Counted from the first letter of the stretch, positions 36,452 to 48,894 are shown. The stretch: DNA of 64,000 nt from Panorpa germanica (GCA_963678705.1 OY783223.1:6473721-6537720), one strand, 5' to 3'. A program made the numbers and translations. The notes: generated from the sequence alone by a model not told the origin.

Positions 36452-37291
36452 ATGGGCTTGTGTCTTAATTTCTATAAAAGTGTACTATATATTTATAAAG
36501 TGGGTTACTAGAACCTCAAATGTTCCATTATTCCATTTAATAATTCCTTATATGTTAAAAGATATTAACAATTGAAAAAGTCATTTTGTCTCTTTAATTA
36601 TTAAAGGGATTCAACGTTGTACACATTCCAAGTGCATGTGACATCACAATCCTTGTGTAAGGTTACCAACCTTACAGCTCATAAATCTCTGCTATGGTTG
36701 AAGTTACGAGAGTTCGGCGGTGGCTCATATTTAAAACAAGTTGTGGGGTATAAACTGCTGATATAACTAAAAAGCACTGACTCATTTATTTTTCTATAAT
36801 GTATATAGAAACGAATAATACAAAATTCATTATCGTATTATAAATTTATACCGCTCTTATAACCTCTTTTAAGTATAAGTCACCGCCAATCTATCGTGAT
36901 TTTGACTATATATGTATTTATATATCAAAATATCAAATATTATTTACAGCTATTTCAAGGAACACTCAAATTCCAATATTATGTCTGCCCTAGCAGGGTT
37001 GAACAAAATAAAAACTTATTATTCTTTGACTTGACTTGATTATTTGACTACCAACAGCTACAGAACATTGCCACAGCACTGACCTACTCAACAAATAACT
37101 GACGTTAAAATGCATTTCACGTCATACAAATATGGCCGACTATTTCTAGCGCTAAAACTACAATTCAAATTTTTAATTGCTATATCTCAGTCAACATTTA
37201 GATATTTAATAAAATAGACACGCCAATACACATTTGTTAACATCAATTTCAATCAACAATTGAAAAATCGACCACTAAAAAATGAGGACAC
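36452..37291 (+). mobile_element. AATGGGC-family MITE, copy 9, with nested Harbinger MITE
   Basis: Left end ATGGGCTTGTGTCTTAATT (the TATGTC step is deleted); right end reaches AAAATGAGGACAC and then is lost. A 216-bp element (36694-36909) interrupts it. Without the insert the copy would be about 625 bp. Confidence 0.9.
36694..36909. mobile_element. Harbinger-type MITE nested inside an AATGGGC-family copy
   Basis: The arms are GGTTGAAGTTACGAGAGTTC GGCGGTGGCT (left) and the inverted AGTCACCGCCAATCTATCGTG (right). The insertion splits the conserved GCTATATGTATTTATATATC block of the surrounding element, with TAT present on both sides. That fits the 3-bp TWA target known for PIF/Harbinger, although the AT-repeat context makes the exact boundary ambiguous. 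Confidence 0.8.
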
Positions 37292-38082
37292 GTCCTGATG
37301 AGGAGAGGTCAGATTGGTAATAAGTACTTTTGTCTTGTGACCCACTGGTATTAAAATATTGCTAAAAATCCGTTTTTAGTCGCCATTTTTTTAAGATGGA
37401 AAATCAGGCTGGTAAACATAAGTTTATTTCCACAATGCTGAATTTTCAAACTAGTCTAGGCTAATAGACTGGAGACAAGACAGTCTTACCTTTATTGTAG
37501 AAAGACAGAGACAATATTATTAGAAAATATTGGAACAAAGAGAGACACCACTAACAATATTATGTAACGACATTTCCATCCACAAACGAATGACAAAGCA
37601 TCGAACGCTAGTGAACCAAAACAATTTTAAACAATTATTTGTTTAAACAAAAACAAAAGCGAACTATAATTAATTTCATTCGTATGTTCCTCACTCCGTG
37701 AAATGAAATAAACAAATAATTTTTTTTCGGTGTGTGTGTTTTTTTTTTTAATTTTATTTACCTAAGAAAGTTAACACCTTTTTGCTTTGTACAGTTCCAC
37801 GCATCAAACCACGAGTGTCGGTTTTCTCAGCTGTGAATCCATGTTTTTTTAAGCTCTCACTCAAATAATGAATGACAAGTTTTAATTTGAGCGATTACTG
37901 AAGCTTGAAATGATATAAACATGTTTTTAGTGGTGATTGAAGTAATACGTGTATCCTACAGCGACATTCACACCTACTGTTTTCATATTATGTTTTTATT
38001 ACCCCGAACAGCGTACGCGTTTCTGACTATGTTTTATTTTTAATACGTATGAATAATATCTATAGTTTTAACTTCCATTGCA

Positions 38083-38725
38083 ATGGGCTTGTGTCCTATG
38101 TCTTAATTTCTATAAAAGTGTACTATATATTGATAAAGTGGGTTACTAGAACCTCACATGTTCAATTATTTTTTAATAACTCCTTATATGTTAGGAGATA
38201 TTAACAATTAAAAAAGTCATTTTGTCTCTTTAATTATTAAAGGGATTCAATGTTGTACACATTCCAAGTGCATGTGACATCACAATCCTTGTGTAAGGTT
38301 ACCAACCTTACAGCTCATAAATCTCTGCTATATATATTTATATATCAAAATATCAAATATTATTTACAGCTATTTCAAGGAACAATAAAATTTCAATATT
38401 ATATCTGCCGTAACAGAGTTAAATATAATAAAAACTTATTATTCTTTGATTTGACTTGATTATTCGACTACAGAACAGAACAGCTACAGAACATTACCAC
38501 AGCACTGACCTAATCAACAAATAACTGACGTTAAAATGCATTTCACGTCATACAAATATGGCCGACCATTTCTAGCGCTAAAACTACAATTCAAACTTTA
38601 AATTGCTATATCTCCGTCAAAATTTAGATATTTAATAAAATAAACACGCCAATACACATTTATTAACGTCAATTTCAATCAACAATTGAAAAATCGACCT
38701 CTAAAAAATGAGGACACAAGCCCAT
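38083..38725 (+). mobile_element. AATGGGC-family MITE, copy 10, full length (643 bp)
   Basis: Both termini are perfect (ATGGGCTTGTGTCCT and AGGACACAAGCCCAT), flanked by A on the left and T on the right. It is a good representative of the family. Confidence 0.92.
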
Positions 38726-39353
38726 TAAAATTTAACCTAAAGCATATACGAAACTGCAACTAAATCATAAAAACTGAAACAGTATTTTTGGAGTGATACT
38801 TTACATATAATTTATAGTATTTATGACATGACGTTTCACAACCCAATAACTTTTGCAACCCCCCGCCCTTGTGTATTACTGAAATATAAATTTAAATATT
38901 TGTAAATTCCAGCTGTCAATATATTTCTACAAGTGAAATAATAAATTTTGACAAAGATAAATTGCTTCTTTGCTTTGCTTTGCTTTTCAAAGTCTTCAAC
39001 AATAACCAGAGTTGTGCAACGGTATTTGAGGCACCATGCTTGCGCAAGCGCATAACCACTTAAGATACTCACAGGTCATTTTGACGCCATTTGACCTTTT
39101 CTTATGATGGATATATCTCTCTTTTACGTTTACTTATTTCCCTACACAAATACGACGAGTTTATAATTACTTTTTTCAGACTTTTTGCACATTTTCTCTC
39201 ACTTGCCTTCGACATGATGAACGAGCTGACTTTTTGTTGTTTTCAACATTAAGTTGGCAACCATTACTCAGAGAAATATATTAGGAATTGAAGCGTTGGT
39301 ACCCTACAAACATTTTTACGAATAGTCTGATTAAATTTGAGTAAGATTTGTAA

Positions 39354-39824
39354 GAAATGGTCGACCATTTGAATGACGTGAAATACATTTTATACGTCAA
39401 TTATTTGTTGATTAGGTCAGTGCTGTGGTAATGTTTTGTAGCTGTTGGTAGTCGAAATAATCAAGTCAAGTCAAAGAATAATAAGTTTTTATTTTATTTA
39501 ACCCTGTTACGGCAGACATAATATTGAAATTTGATTGTTCCTTGAAATAGCTGTAAATAATATTTGATATTTTGATATATAAATACATATAGCCGAGATT
39601 TATGAGTAGTAAGATTGGCAGCAGTTGTGATGTCACATGCATTTGGAATATGTCCAACGTTGAATCACTTTAATAATTAAAGAGACAAAATGACTTTTAA
39701 TTGTTAATATCTCCTGAAATATAAGGAGTTATTAAAAAATAATTGGACATTTGAGGTTCTAGTAACCCACTTTATCAATATATAGTACACTTTATAGAAA
39801 TTAAGACATAGGACACAATCCCAT
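39354..39824 (-). mobile_element. AATGGGC-family MITE, copy 11, truncated
   Basis: Begins inside the element at GAAATGGTCG and runs to ATAGGACACAATCCCAT at 39824. About 170 bp of one end is missing. Confidence 0.85.
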
Positions 39825-40570
39825 TTTATTTATGTATGTAAGGTTATGAACTTGGATAAATATTTATTTTTTAATTTAAAAAGTATGGCGCATGGAGTTC
39901 ATTTTGACTCACAATATTTCTTTCAACATATTTAAAACATTATCCATTTATGCTATATTCATACGAGAGGTAATTATAATTAAAAATAACGTTTTCTAAA
40001 AGCTTTTTATAATATTTAGATTATTTAAAAATATTCTTATATAATTATATTTTAAAAATGTCTCACTTTTTATATTATCATTATTTATTTACTGTTTTGT
40101 TTGCTCTTGAGTCAGTACAAAGTCACCTTCTTATGCTTACAAGTGTTTCAAGTAGAACAGGCTCACACTATTCCCCTTAAATACCCCCTCCCTCCCCCCG
40201 TTTCCCTATCTTCTCTCATGTAACATATCCGCTTTATTTTATAATGGGATGTAATTGTTATGCTTTAAGATTTTGAAGCAACTCTGTGTGACCAACAACT
40301 TAAAAAATATATATAGGGTGTATCACTATGAACTGACTGTTTCTTTTCTCGAATACAACATCAAATATTGTAAATATTTTCGATTTTTTTAATTTATTGT
40401 GAAAGTAATGTATATGACTTATTTAATACCGCTCAAATGCCTCTGCCATCATCCTCCCTCCTTCTTTTTCTCCTCTCAACACCTTATCAATCCTTTTTTC
40501 ACTGACAAACTTAATTTATTACTATACATTACATACATTTGCAGAAATTAAATCACAAACGTAAAATCCA

Positions 40571-41207
40571 ATGGGCTTGTGTCCTCATTTTTTAGTGGTC
40601 GATTTTTCAATTGTTGATTGAAATTGATGTTAATAAATGTGTATTGGCGTGTCTATTTTATTAAATATCTAAATGTTGACGGAGATATAGCAATTAAAAG
40701 TTTGAATTGTAGTTTTAGCGCTAGAAATGGTCGGCCATATTTTTATGACGTGAAATGCATTTTACCGTCAGTTATTTGTTGAGTAGGTCAGTGCTGTGGT
40801 AATATTCTGTAGCTGTTGGTAGTCAAATAATCAAGTCAAATCAAAGAATAATAAGTTTTTATTTTATTTAACCCTGTTACGGCAGACATAATATTGAAAT
40901 TTGAATGTTTCTTAAAATAGCTGTAAATAATATTTGATATTTTGATGTATAAATACATATAGCAGAGATTTATGATCTGTAAGGTTGGCAACCTTACATA
41001 AGGATTGTGATGTCACATGCACTTGAAATGTGTACAACGTTGAATACCTTTAATAATTAAAGAGACAAAATGACTTTTTTAATTGTTAATATCTCTTAAC
41101 ATATAAGGAGTTATTAAAAAATAATTGAACATTTGAGGTTCTAGTAACCCACTTTATCAATATATAGTACACTTTTATAGAAATTAAGACATAGGACACA
41201 AGCCCAT
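40571..41207 (-). mobile_element. AATGGGC-family MITE, copy 12, full length (637 bp)
   Basis: ATGGGCTTGTGTCCTCATTT at 40571 and ATAGGACACAAGCCCAT ending at 41207. All interior landmarks are present, in inverted orientation. Confidence 0.92.
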
Positions 41208-41544
41208 TGTCTAACTTGACAGATTTGCGATTTCCTTCTTAATCTATTTCATACAGTGCAATTCTCTTCGGCACAGTAGGCATTTGGAACGTAATCATTT
41301 TTACAACATAATCTCAAAATATTCGTGTCAAAAATAATCAACATGATTCTGTAGTAGTATTTAAAAGAATCATTTTTACACGTTACTGTTTTTGTACACT
41401 TAATGAGAGAATGAGATAGCTATATTTCTGTCTCGCTTACACGGCGATCACCCAGCTATAAGCTACAGCAGGGAGGTAAAACCTTTGTTATAAAAAACAA
41501 AATCGAAGCAACATGATTGTTTTGTTAAACTTAACACGTAAAGT

Positions 41545-42400
41545 TCCATATTACAAGAGTTCGGCGGTGACTATTGCTTTAGAGTGGGTATAAGAGTCGT
41601 ATAAATATACGAAGTTTATTTTGCGATAAAGGAAGAGGTCAACGACAGTTGCATGCAAGCCAGACATATTCTGCATCTCAGTTCTGTCCACGTAACGTCA
41701 TACAAGCAAATAGGGTCATTTCTCAGAAGTTTAGCACGTTTTTTCATTGGGAAAATGTCAAGTGATGAAGAAGATGTGATTATAGCATACGCTTTTATTA
41801 GAAGACGACGAATCAGACGTAGAATGTATTGGCTGCATCCATACATCGAATAGAACATTAACCGCAGATTGTTTGTTGCTGCAAGAGAGTTATCAGAGGA
41901 TGATTCAGTATTTCAATCAGTATACCGAATGACTGTTGTTCAATTGACTGCTGTGCCTGTCGTTTTTAAAAGAATATTACGTCTATCCCAGTAAACATTT
42001 TGGAGTAAATTCTACTTAATTTCTATTACGTATCATGAATTTTTTGTCTGGAACGTGTTCGTTTTCTATTCAGTCGTTCAAAGGAAAGGTCCTTTTTATG
42101 AGCTACAGACATTGCAACGACGGTTCACTGCTGAATTAAAAGCGGAGTAGGTTTATGATTTATGACCGTATAATAAAAATATACCCATGTGGGAAAGAAA
42201 CAGAAATACTTAATGAATGATGTTGGAAAAAGAAAGAATATTATTATGAAAAACTAACACAAAATCTGTGACAGGTAGAGAACTTGTAAAGCGTTAGAAT
42301 AGAATTGTACGAGTGACTCGAACTTCACCAAATAGGACACTTCACCAAATTGTTTACTGGGATGCGTCGTGCAGTACGCTAGAGCTATGACATGTTGTAA
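41545..42400 (+). pseudogene. Harbinger-like element with transposase relic, interrupted by a nested MITE
   Basis: It begins with the terminus GTTCCATATTACAAGAGTTC GGCGGTGACT (41546-41575), the same arm found in the small MITEs at 36694 and 51610. The ORF starts at about 41755 with MSSDEEDVIIAYAFIRRRRI and meets a premature TAG after HPYIE, with the homologous reading continuing (NINRRLFVAARELSEDDSVF). At 41987-42361 a CCCAGTAAACA-family element is inserted; beyond it the relic resumes (ATGCGTCGTGCAGTACGC), matching the copy at 4500-4535. The DDE catalytic domain is absent. Confidence 0.65.
41987..42361 (+). mobile_element. CCCAGTAAACA-family MITE nested in the Harbinger relic (375 bp)
   Basis: CCCAGTAAACATTTTGGAGT to CCAAATTGTTTACTGGG. 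It splits the relic: the paralogue at 4370-4910 reads GTCTATGCGTCG (after inversion), while here the order is GTCTAT, element, ATGCGTCG. The target duplication is AT. Confidence 0.9.
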
Positions 42401-42910
42401 CTCAGTTTTGCCGTTCAGCCCCCGCGCTACATGTTTTACTTTCCTGATACAGGTACAAGACCCTGGACAGACCTGGAGGACCTCCCAGATGAATCCACTT
42501 CAATTTAAACATACAATGTCTTTAATACGAGAGTTAACGAACTGGAACTTTTGTATAAGTTAAATATTTTTGACAATTTTTTTATTCGTTAATTTTATAA
42601 AATTTTAAATTAATAAAAAATATTGAGTTACAATTGAAGACAAAATATAGACACATTTATTAAGATAGATATATTTTGGATTTAAATAGCATTAATTTTT
42701 AATTGTTTTATAACTAATTAATATGAAAGTAACATTTACGTAATATCTTACGTATAAGTTTTACTGAGTATTGAATTTATGTTATTAACATCAATTTATA
42801 CCTCTGCTTCGTCGCTAAAAGCATCCATTAAGTTTAATTAATTATTCCAAAGCCTATATCCTCTAAATTAGACAATTATGGCCACTCCAAAACATAGTAC
42901 TTATTTTTCA

Positions 42911-43262
42911 TTAAGGGGGTAAAGTTAAATAAAAAAAGAAGCATATTTTCGATAATGGTTTTTGACGACCCAATTAATATATAATTATTTCTATAATTAC
43001 TACATGATAAAATAACATTTGAAGAATACTTTGTGAAATTTTCATAAATAAATATCAAGAAATGAGGCATTGGCAGCGAATCTCTGCTGACGTCACAAAA
43101 AAAAGTAACATTGCGGTGTCCCTCATAACTCATCGCTGGATTTTCTGAAATCGAAAAACCAAAATGATTTCATTAGTTAATAAATTTCTGCAGGTAACCC
43201 TGTCGAGTTTTTTTTCTTTATTGATTTTTCAATTTCTTAGAAGTCAATACTTAGAAATCAAA
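42911..43262 (-). mobile_element. GGTAAGGT-family TTAA MITE, copy 4, half only
   Basis: TTAAGGGGGTAAAGTTAAAT at 42911, followed by the ATATTTTCGATAATGG and CATTGGCAGCGAATCTC blocks. Homology stops near TTAGAAATCAAAATACC. Confidence 0.8.
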
Positions 43263-44667
43263 ATACCGTAAATTACTCAGATAACTCATGAAGGCAATCA
43301 AACAAAATTATAATGTGCATGAACTTGTCGAATACCGCGGAAACTCAAATATTGTTTTCGTCGTTATCTCAAATCTCAATATTTGAAGATGTCTTTCTAA
43401 TGAACTAGACGATCGATATATTAGCGAGAATTTTATCGTATTTACTCTATATATATTCTCTAACGGAACTGTACTAGCAAATTTCTTTGAGACCCTCGTA
43501 ACCATAATTGAAAGTTAAGAGACATGGCGCCAATACATGTTTCTATTTGGGTGGTATATTTCTTTAACTTACTAATTTCAAAATTTAAACATTTTGTATA
43601 GAATTACAAAAAAAGTCAATTTGTTTTTTAAATTCAAGAGCTACATTTACTTAAAGTTAAGTTATGTTAATTATTACCTAATTTAAATTTGTTCAAAACT
43701 TCACAGGAACAGAAACGGGAAAATATTACAAAGTTATTATATTTTTAAAATGTTTTTCAAATGTTTACTTAGTGCCTACAACGCAGACTTATGTAAGAGG
43801 TTTTTTTTTTGTGAAGATTCAATAGTTTGTGGCGACACCATACTCAAATATTAAACAACAAGAGAAAGCAAACAAATAAAAAAAACTGCCAAGTAATTCT
43901 TTAAATACATACTCTTTTTTTATGTATTTTAGATTAACTATAGAAAATGTTGATGGGTTGATACATAAGCCTACATTTACAGATACAGATACATTTTTTA
44001 TAATTATGCGAATTCTCTTTGATAAAGACTGACTTCGTTTTGAAACATTTTTGTTTCATAAAAATACTACCTAGAATTTTTAAAAATAGCAAAAGTAAGG
44101 GTTTTGTTAGTGTCGCATGTTTATGTCGCACTAGTCTGTACGTTAAAAGTACAACACATTTAGTACACTCATGTCTAAATAATGAATGAAAATATAAATG
44201 TTGGATGTCGCATGTGGGGGATACTTTTAGATCACAGATGGTGCTAATATTGATGGGGTTTTAAGTTTATATTCAAAAAATAATATTTACTGATTAACAC
44301 TATGGATTAATAAAAATGAAAAAAGTATTTTGTATTTTCCAAATAGGAAATAGATTTGTAAAAGTTTTCAAATAAAATATAAAATTCTATACTCTTAAAA
44401 GATATTTAAATACAAAATAGAAAATGGGTATTTGCATTTTGAATATATGTATTTGAAAAACGCACATCTCTGGTCATAACCGTCAGTTCAATCTAAGGAG
44501 CCTATTTTGTAACTGCTTGCCTGACGTCTGTTAACTTCTGACTATTTTTCAAATGCCTATATTTTCTAAACTTAGCTATGTAAGTTTACACAAAACTACC
44601 AAAAGACCTTAAATAAAGAGTATACCCTGAAACTGGCAAAAGTAGCCTAATTTGTAAATTATAGGGC
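43263..44667. other. AT-rich DNA, no recognisable feature
   Basis: Downstream (minus strand) of the candidate exon at 44668-45051, but no following exon is visible here. No repeat copies found. Confidence 0.45.
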
Positions 44668-45051
44668 TTATTTGTTCATTTCCAAAATTAAAACCACATC
44701 AATTGACTTAATTCCTTTTTCTTCTTTCTTCCAGATCACAATGATACCATCTGTCTTCACATCGACTTCATCTTCTTCCCCAAATTCCGTTGGCGTCACT
44801 GAAGACTCCATCAATCTAACAGATTCCGAATGGTGGGGGGAAGATGATTCGTGGCGGTCACCCTTACCATTTGATGCTAGTGAAGGTGGTTTATGGTCAG
44901 GGAGGTTCGTTCCTCCACCTCCCCGACCGGCGTTTTTAGAAGAATCCATCGCTCCAGATGGATTGACGACCTGTGACCTGTGTTCTTGGGCGTGGAATGA
45001 AAGAAACGCTTTCACTTTAGATGGATCTATCGGTGAGGTCAATGGTGATGC
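44668..45051 (-). CDS. Candidate coding exon on the minus strand (unidentified, disordered protein)
   Basis: The minus strand is open from an ATG at about 45051 in a strong context (AAAAAAATGGCA) to a TAA at 44668, about 127 codons. The stretch is clearly GC-richer than its surroundings and uses ordinary codons. The predicted peptide begins MASPLTSPIDPSKVKAFLSF, is rich in Ser, Pro, Gly and His, then acidic (EEDEVDV). It looks like an intrinsically disordered N-terminal region of a regulatory protein. A weak donor (GATG|gtatca at about 44748) and a better one (AATG|gtaagg at about 44870) could end the exon earlier. The opposite strand is also open and carries splice-like signals, but its product is Trp-rich and looks like an antisense shadow. 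No downstream exon is recognised. Confidence 0.45.
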   Translation of the reverse strand, partial: ASPLTSPIDPSKVKAFLSFHAQEHRSQVVNPSGAMDSSKNAGRGGGGTNLPDHKPPSLASNGKGDRHESSSPHHSESVRLMESSVTPTEFGEEDEVDVKTDGIIVIWKKEEKGIKSIDVVLILEMNK

Positions 45052-45408
45052 CATTTTTTTATATATAATTTGTATATAACATTTTTCAAATGAATGCATA
45101 GAAGAATTATTCAAATAATTGTTAATGAAATTTTTGCTAACCTTGTTTTTGACTTTGAAATTCTCTTTTAACAGGCAGTTTAATTTAATCCTTCGCACCG
45201 TGGCTTTTTAAATGACGAGGGTGTTAACATTATTTCCTTGGGCGTCGAACACATTCTGAGATGTCTTAATTTATAAAATACTAAAAAGAAATAATAATAA
45301 AAATAAAAATAATTTCTTGCTACAATTATCTGCCTTTAGTAATTTAAAAGGGTGTTTCATAAATACTAATATATTACTTAAGTTAAATATGGAATTTGTA
45401 TCCGAGTC

Positions 45409-45932
45409 TGAAGCCTCATTCCCACTCACTGTTTTGATATTTAATTTACTGTTTTTATTTAATATTGTCATCTAGATTTCAGCTTCCCGTTTAAGCATTC
45501 CTTTTCACATTCGTGTTTTAATTTAAGTTTAGTTAATTTAGTTGATGCGTATGCATCGTTAGTAATATAAATTTTGACAGTTTGACCTAACATTGTATGT
45601 GAAATAATTAAAATTGCTATTTTTAATAACAATTAGTAATAGTCTTTTATATTTTTTAAAAACTGTAATATCAGTCTTCTTTTAAAAGTAAATCCTAATG
45701 CATTTTGACAGATTGTCACATTTGGAGGTTATAATATAATATAGTTTGTCTTAATTTAATATTTTTAATTTAAAACATTGAACCTTGTAAGATTCTAAAA
45801 AAACTAATACAACTTAAAAAATAAATTAAATTAAAAATGATATTGTGAATGACTACGCGTATTGCCATATGCTAAACAATTTGAATTAAATACAAAATAA
45901 AATTAAAACTAAATTAGTGGGAATGATACTTT
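45409..45932 (-). mobile_element. CATTCCCACTCACTG-family TTAA MITE, copy 6
   Basis: AAGCCTCATTCCCACTCAC at the left and TTAGTGGGAATGATACTTTA at the right. Both TTAA motifs are decayed by one or two bases. 524 bp, with small internal deletions. Confidence 0.87.
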
Positions 45933-46334
45933 ACTCTGTATAAATGTATTTGAATTTTAAATTAATTACAGCAAGTGATATTCCTTTTTTTATAAAATAT
46001 ATTTAAATTTTTGTAATTTTTTGACTAGAAGTTCGCCTTGATAAAATCGAAAAAAGTTATACAAACTTTTTAGAAATTACAACACATTAATTTCTAAAAC
46101 ACCCTGTATTTTAATATTTATTTATTTATTTTTTTACTTTCCTGTACCAGTACGTTATATTTGAAGGTTATAATTTAGTTTTTATTTGTTTTATATACAA
46201 TAAACATTTAAACATCCTTTTTTTTCTGTAAGAATTTAAAATAACATATACTTACATTTTACATATTAAAAAACCGTTTGTCGGTTTGGAAAAACAAAAA
46301 AATTATAAAATATATGAGTTGTTTGGGCATTAAG

Positions 46335-46400
46335 CAGTTCCTGGCTTGACCGCTAGGTGAAGGGTTCGATTTCGATTCGACCTTTAAAATCACGATCTTA
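46335..46400 (+). repeat. Possible Pol III B-box remnant
   Basis: GAAGGGTTCGATTTCGATTC resembles a B box in a tRNA-derived repeat (CTTGACCGCTAGGTGAAGGG upstream). A single weak signal. Confidence 0.25.
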
Positions 46401-46424
46401 CAAGCAAGCCACTATTAAAAAGCA

Positions 46425-46600
46425 ATGCTTTATTAACGCACGAAATTCAGTTATGAAAATAACAAAAGTAGCATCACTAAAACCACCATAATTCGGAAAC
46501 TAATGATAGGAATGCCATGAAATTTTGACACATATCGTTTGAAGGTTGGTACTATCTAAAAACCATATGAATATGGTTGTGTCATTAACCATATACCGGG
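46425..46600 (-). repeat. Dispersed mariner-like fragment, copy 4 (inverted)
   Basis: GCAATGCTTTATTAACGCAC, ACTAAAACCACCATAATTCG and GAAATTTTGACACATATCG are the inverse of the 28198-28500 block. Confidence 0.5.
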
Positions 46601-46728
46601 CAAATTGGATTTTATTAATATTTCCATACAACAGTGGCACAATGGGTAATCAAACCAATACTATTTGAGGTTAAAATATAATATTAAAACTAAACTTTAA
46701 AATTAAAACAGCAGATGCACGTAGAGTA

Positions 46729-47578
46729 CCCAGTAAACATTTTGGAGTAAATTCTACTTAATTTCTATTACATATCATGAATTTTTTGTCTGGAACGTGT
46801 TCGTTTTCTATTCAGTCGTTCATAGGAAAGGCCCTTTTTATGACCTACAGAGATCGCAACGACGGTTCACTGCTGAATTAAAAGCTGAGTCGGTTTATGA
46901 TTTATGACCGGAGTTATAAACTTGAAACTAGCAGGGGTATAAAACTTAATGGAATTCTACTTTTTAGAGTCTGCAAAATATAAATATTTAAATGAAGAAA
47001 TAAATAAATGTAATCTTTAGTACGCATCGTGATTTTTTTAATGAATATTATTCATCTTCAACATTACTCGTTATATTAGTTTTTTACATTGTTTTGGTGA
47101 TTCAAATATCCACGATCGGCAGGTCTGCGTTAGGTTTAAAACCTCTGTCTTACCATCGCTAGGTACTATCTTCGTTTATATACATTCTATTCGGGGATTG
47201 AGGGAGATAGCGTCTGTCTATTACCATTAAAGAAATATTTGTTGAAAAAGGATAGCATATACTTTAAACATCTGTACTGAACGAAATATTATACAAGTAT
47301 ACAAGTGTAACCGTGAAAAATATATTTTACTTGTCTAACGCATCTCGTTTCTCTCTCACTTTGGAATAAATGAGATGAAAGTGAACTTAAAAAAAATATA
47401 TCCATGTGGGAAAGACACAGAAATACTTAATGAATGATGTTGGAAAAAGAAAGAATACTAGAAAGAATAACTAACACAAAATCTGTGACAGGTAGAGAAC
47501 TTGTAAAGCGTCAGAATAGAATTGTACGAGTGACTCGAACTTCACCAAATAGGGCACTTCACCAAATTGTTTACTGGG
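46729..47578 (+). mobile_element. CCCAGTAAACA-family MITE, long form (850 bp)
   Basis: CCCAGTAAACATTTTGGAGT at the left and AAATTGTTTACTGGG at the right, flanked by TA (46727-46728 and 47579-47580). It is the most intact long copy. No ORF. Confidence 0.9.
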
Positions 47579-48108
47579 TAGTTAGGACGACGCTTTATAT
47601 TATATATATCTAACTATTTTAACGTCAGTTTCTATTCTTTTTGACAAGGCATGACGCGTCAGTAAATATAATACACTCCTCTTTCCTCTCCCCTCCTTCT
47701 TCTCACTCTACCACCATGCTAGAGGCTTCTTCACAGCATTTAGTTATTTAGAATATCCCGTAGTACAGTGTTATGAAGAGAAAATTGCAACGTTTTAAAT
47801 GACAGCTAACACTTACTAAGGAATTACCTATTGTTTTGTTTTGTTAAGTTGTTGAAATTGTTGTTTGCATTTAGAAACAGGGTATCCAACATTACAATAT
47901 AATTATAATGTTTATATGTTATAAAGGAGAACCGTTAACTTTGAAATTGACTGTTTAAAATTGTTTAATATGCAAGCACAAAACGTAAACTTATGTATTA
48001 TTTAACGTAATTGTTTTTATCTAGCATTACGTTTTATTATTTATCGAAATTTAGCATAATTTTGTTACATACTTATTAGATAAATGCAATTTAATCTGTA
48101 ACATTATA

Positions 48109-48795
48109 TTAAGGTATAGGTAAGGTTTCAACTTTTTTTTTAAATTTATTTATATTATTAAACAACATATTAAGTTTGTTATGTAGAAATTTGAAGTCGA
48201 TTGGAGTAAAACTGTCGGAGATATAGAGTTTTAAGTCTTCACCTCTCTGGTCTGGTTTCGTCTTTCTTTGAAAATAGCCTTTTCAGAGTCGGTACCCTCT
48301 CTAACTCAAAATCTACTGGACCGATCCTTTTGAAATTTTGCACACTCTTTCTTTGCATAAATGCCGAGGAAACGCTGTCGAGTTTTTTTTAATTTTTTAA
48401 TTTTAACGTATTTTAAAATAGCAAACTTTCTGATCGGTATTTTGACTTTTAAGTGCTGTAAAAAATTGAAAAATCAATAAAAAAAGAAACACTCGACAGC
48501 GTTACCTGCAGAAACTTATCAACTAATGAAATCATTTTGGCTTTTCGATTTCAAATAATCCAGTGATAAGTTATGAGTGGCACCGCAATGTTACTGTTTT
48601 TGTGACGTCAGCGGAGATTCGCTGTCAATGCCTCATTTCTTGATATTTATTTATGAAAATTTCACAAAGTATTCTTCAAATGTTATTTTATGATGTAGTA
48701 ATTATAGAAATAATTATATATTAACTGTGTCGTCATAAAACATTATCGAAAATATGCTTCTTTTTCATCGTCTTGACCTTACAACCCTTCCTTAA
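48109..48795 (+). mobile_element. GGTAAGGT-family TTAA MITE, copy with both TTAA ends (687 bp)
   Basis: TTAAGGTATAGGTAAGGTTTC at the left and TTGACCTTACAACCCTTCCTTAA at the right (split as TTGACCTTAC and CCTTCCTTAA). Landmarks: GAAGTCGATTGGAGTAAAAC, GCACCGCAATGTTAC, GAGATTCGCTGTCAATGCC. Fourth TTAA family. Confidence 0.87.
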
Positions 48796-48894
48796 ACACT
48801 TAGTCAAAAGGTAACTTTTGTTACGTAATACAACATCATATTTACCTAATAATATGTATGTAAAAGGTATACTTATATATCTATCTATTCTTTT

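Noticed and set aside
44672..45079. Plus-strand ORF of 135 codons over the minus-strand candidate exon
   Set aside because: Its Trp-rich, irregular composition looks like an antisense shadow of the minus-strand reading. Kept only as an alternative because of its splice-like signals.
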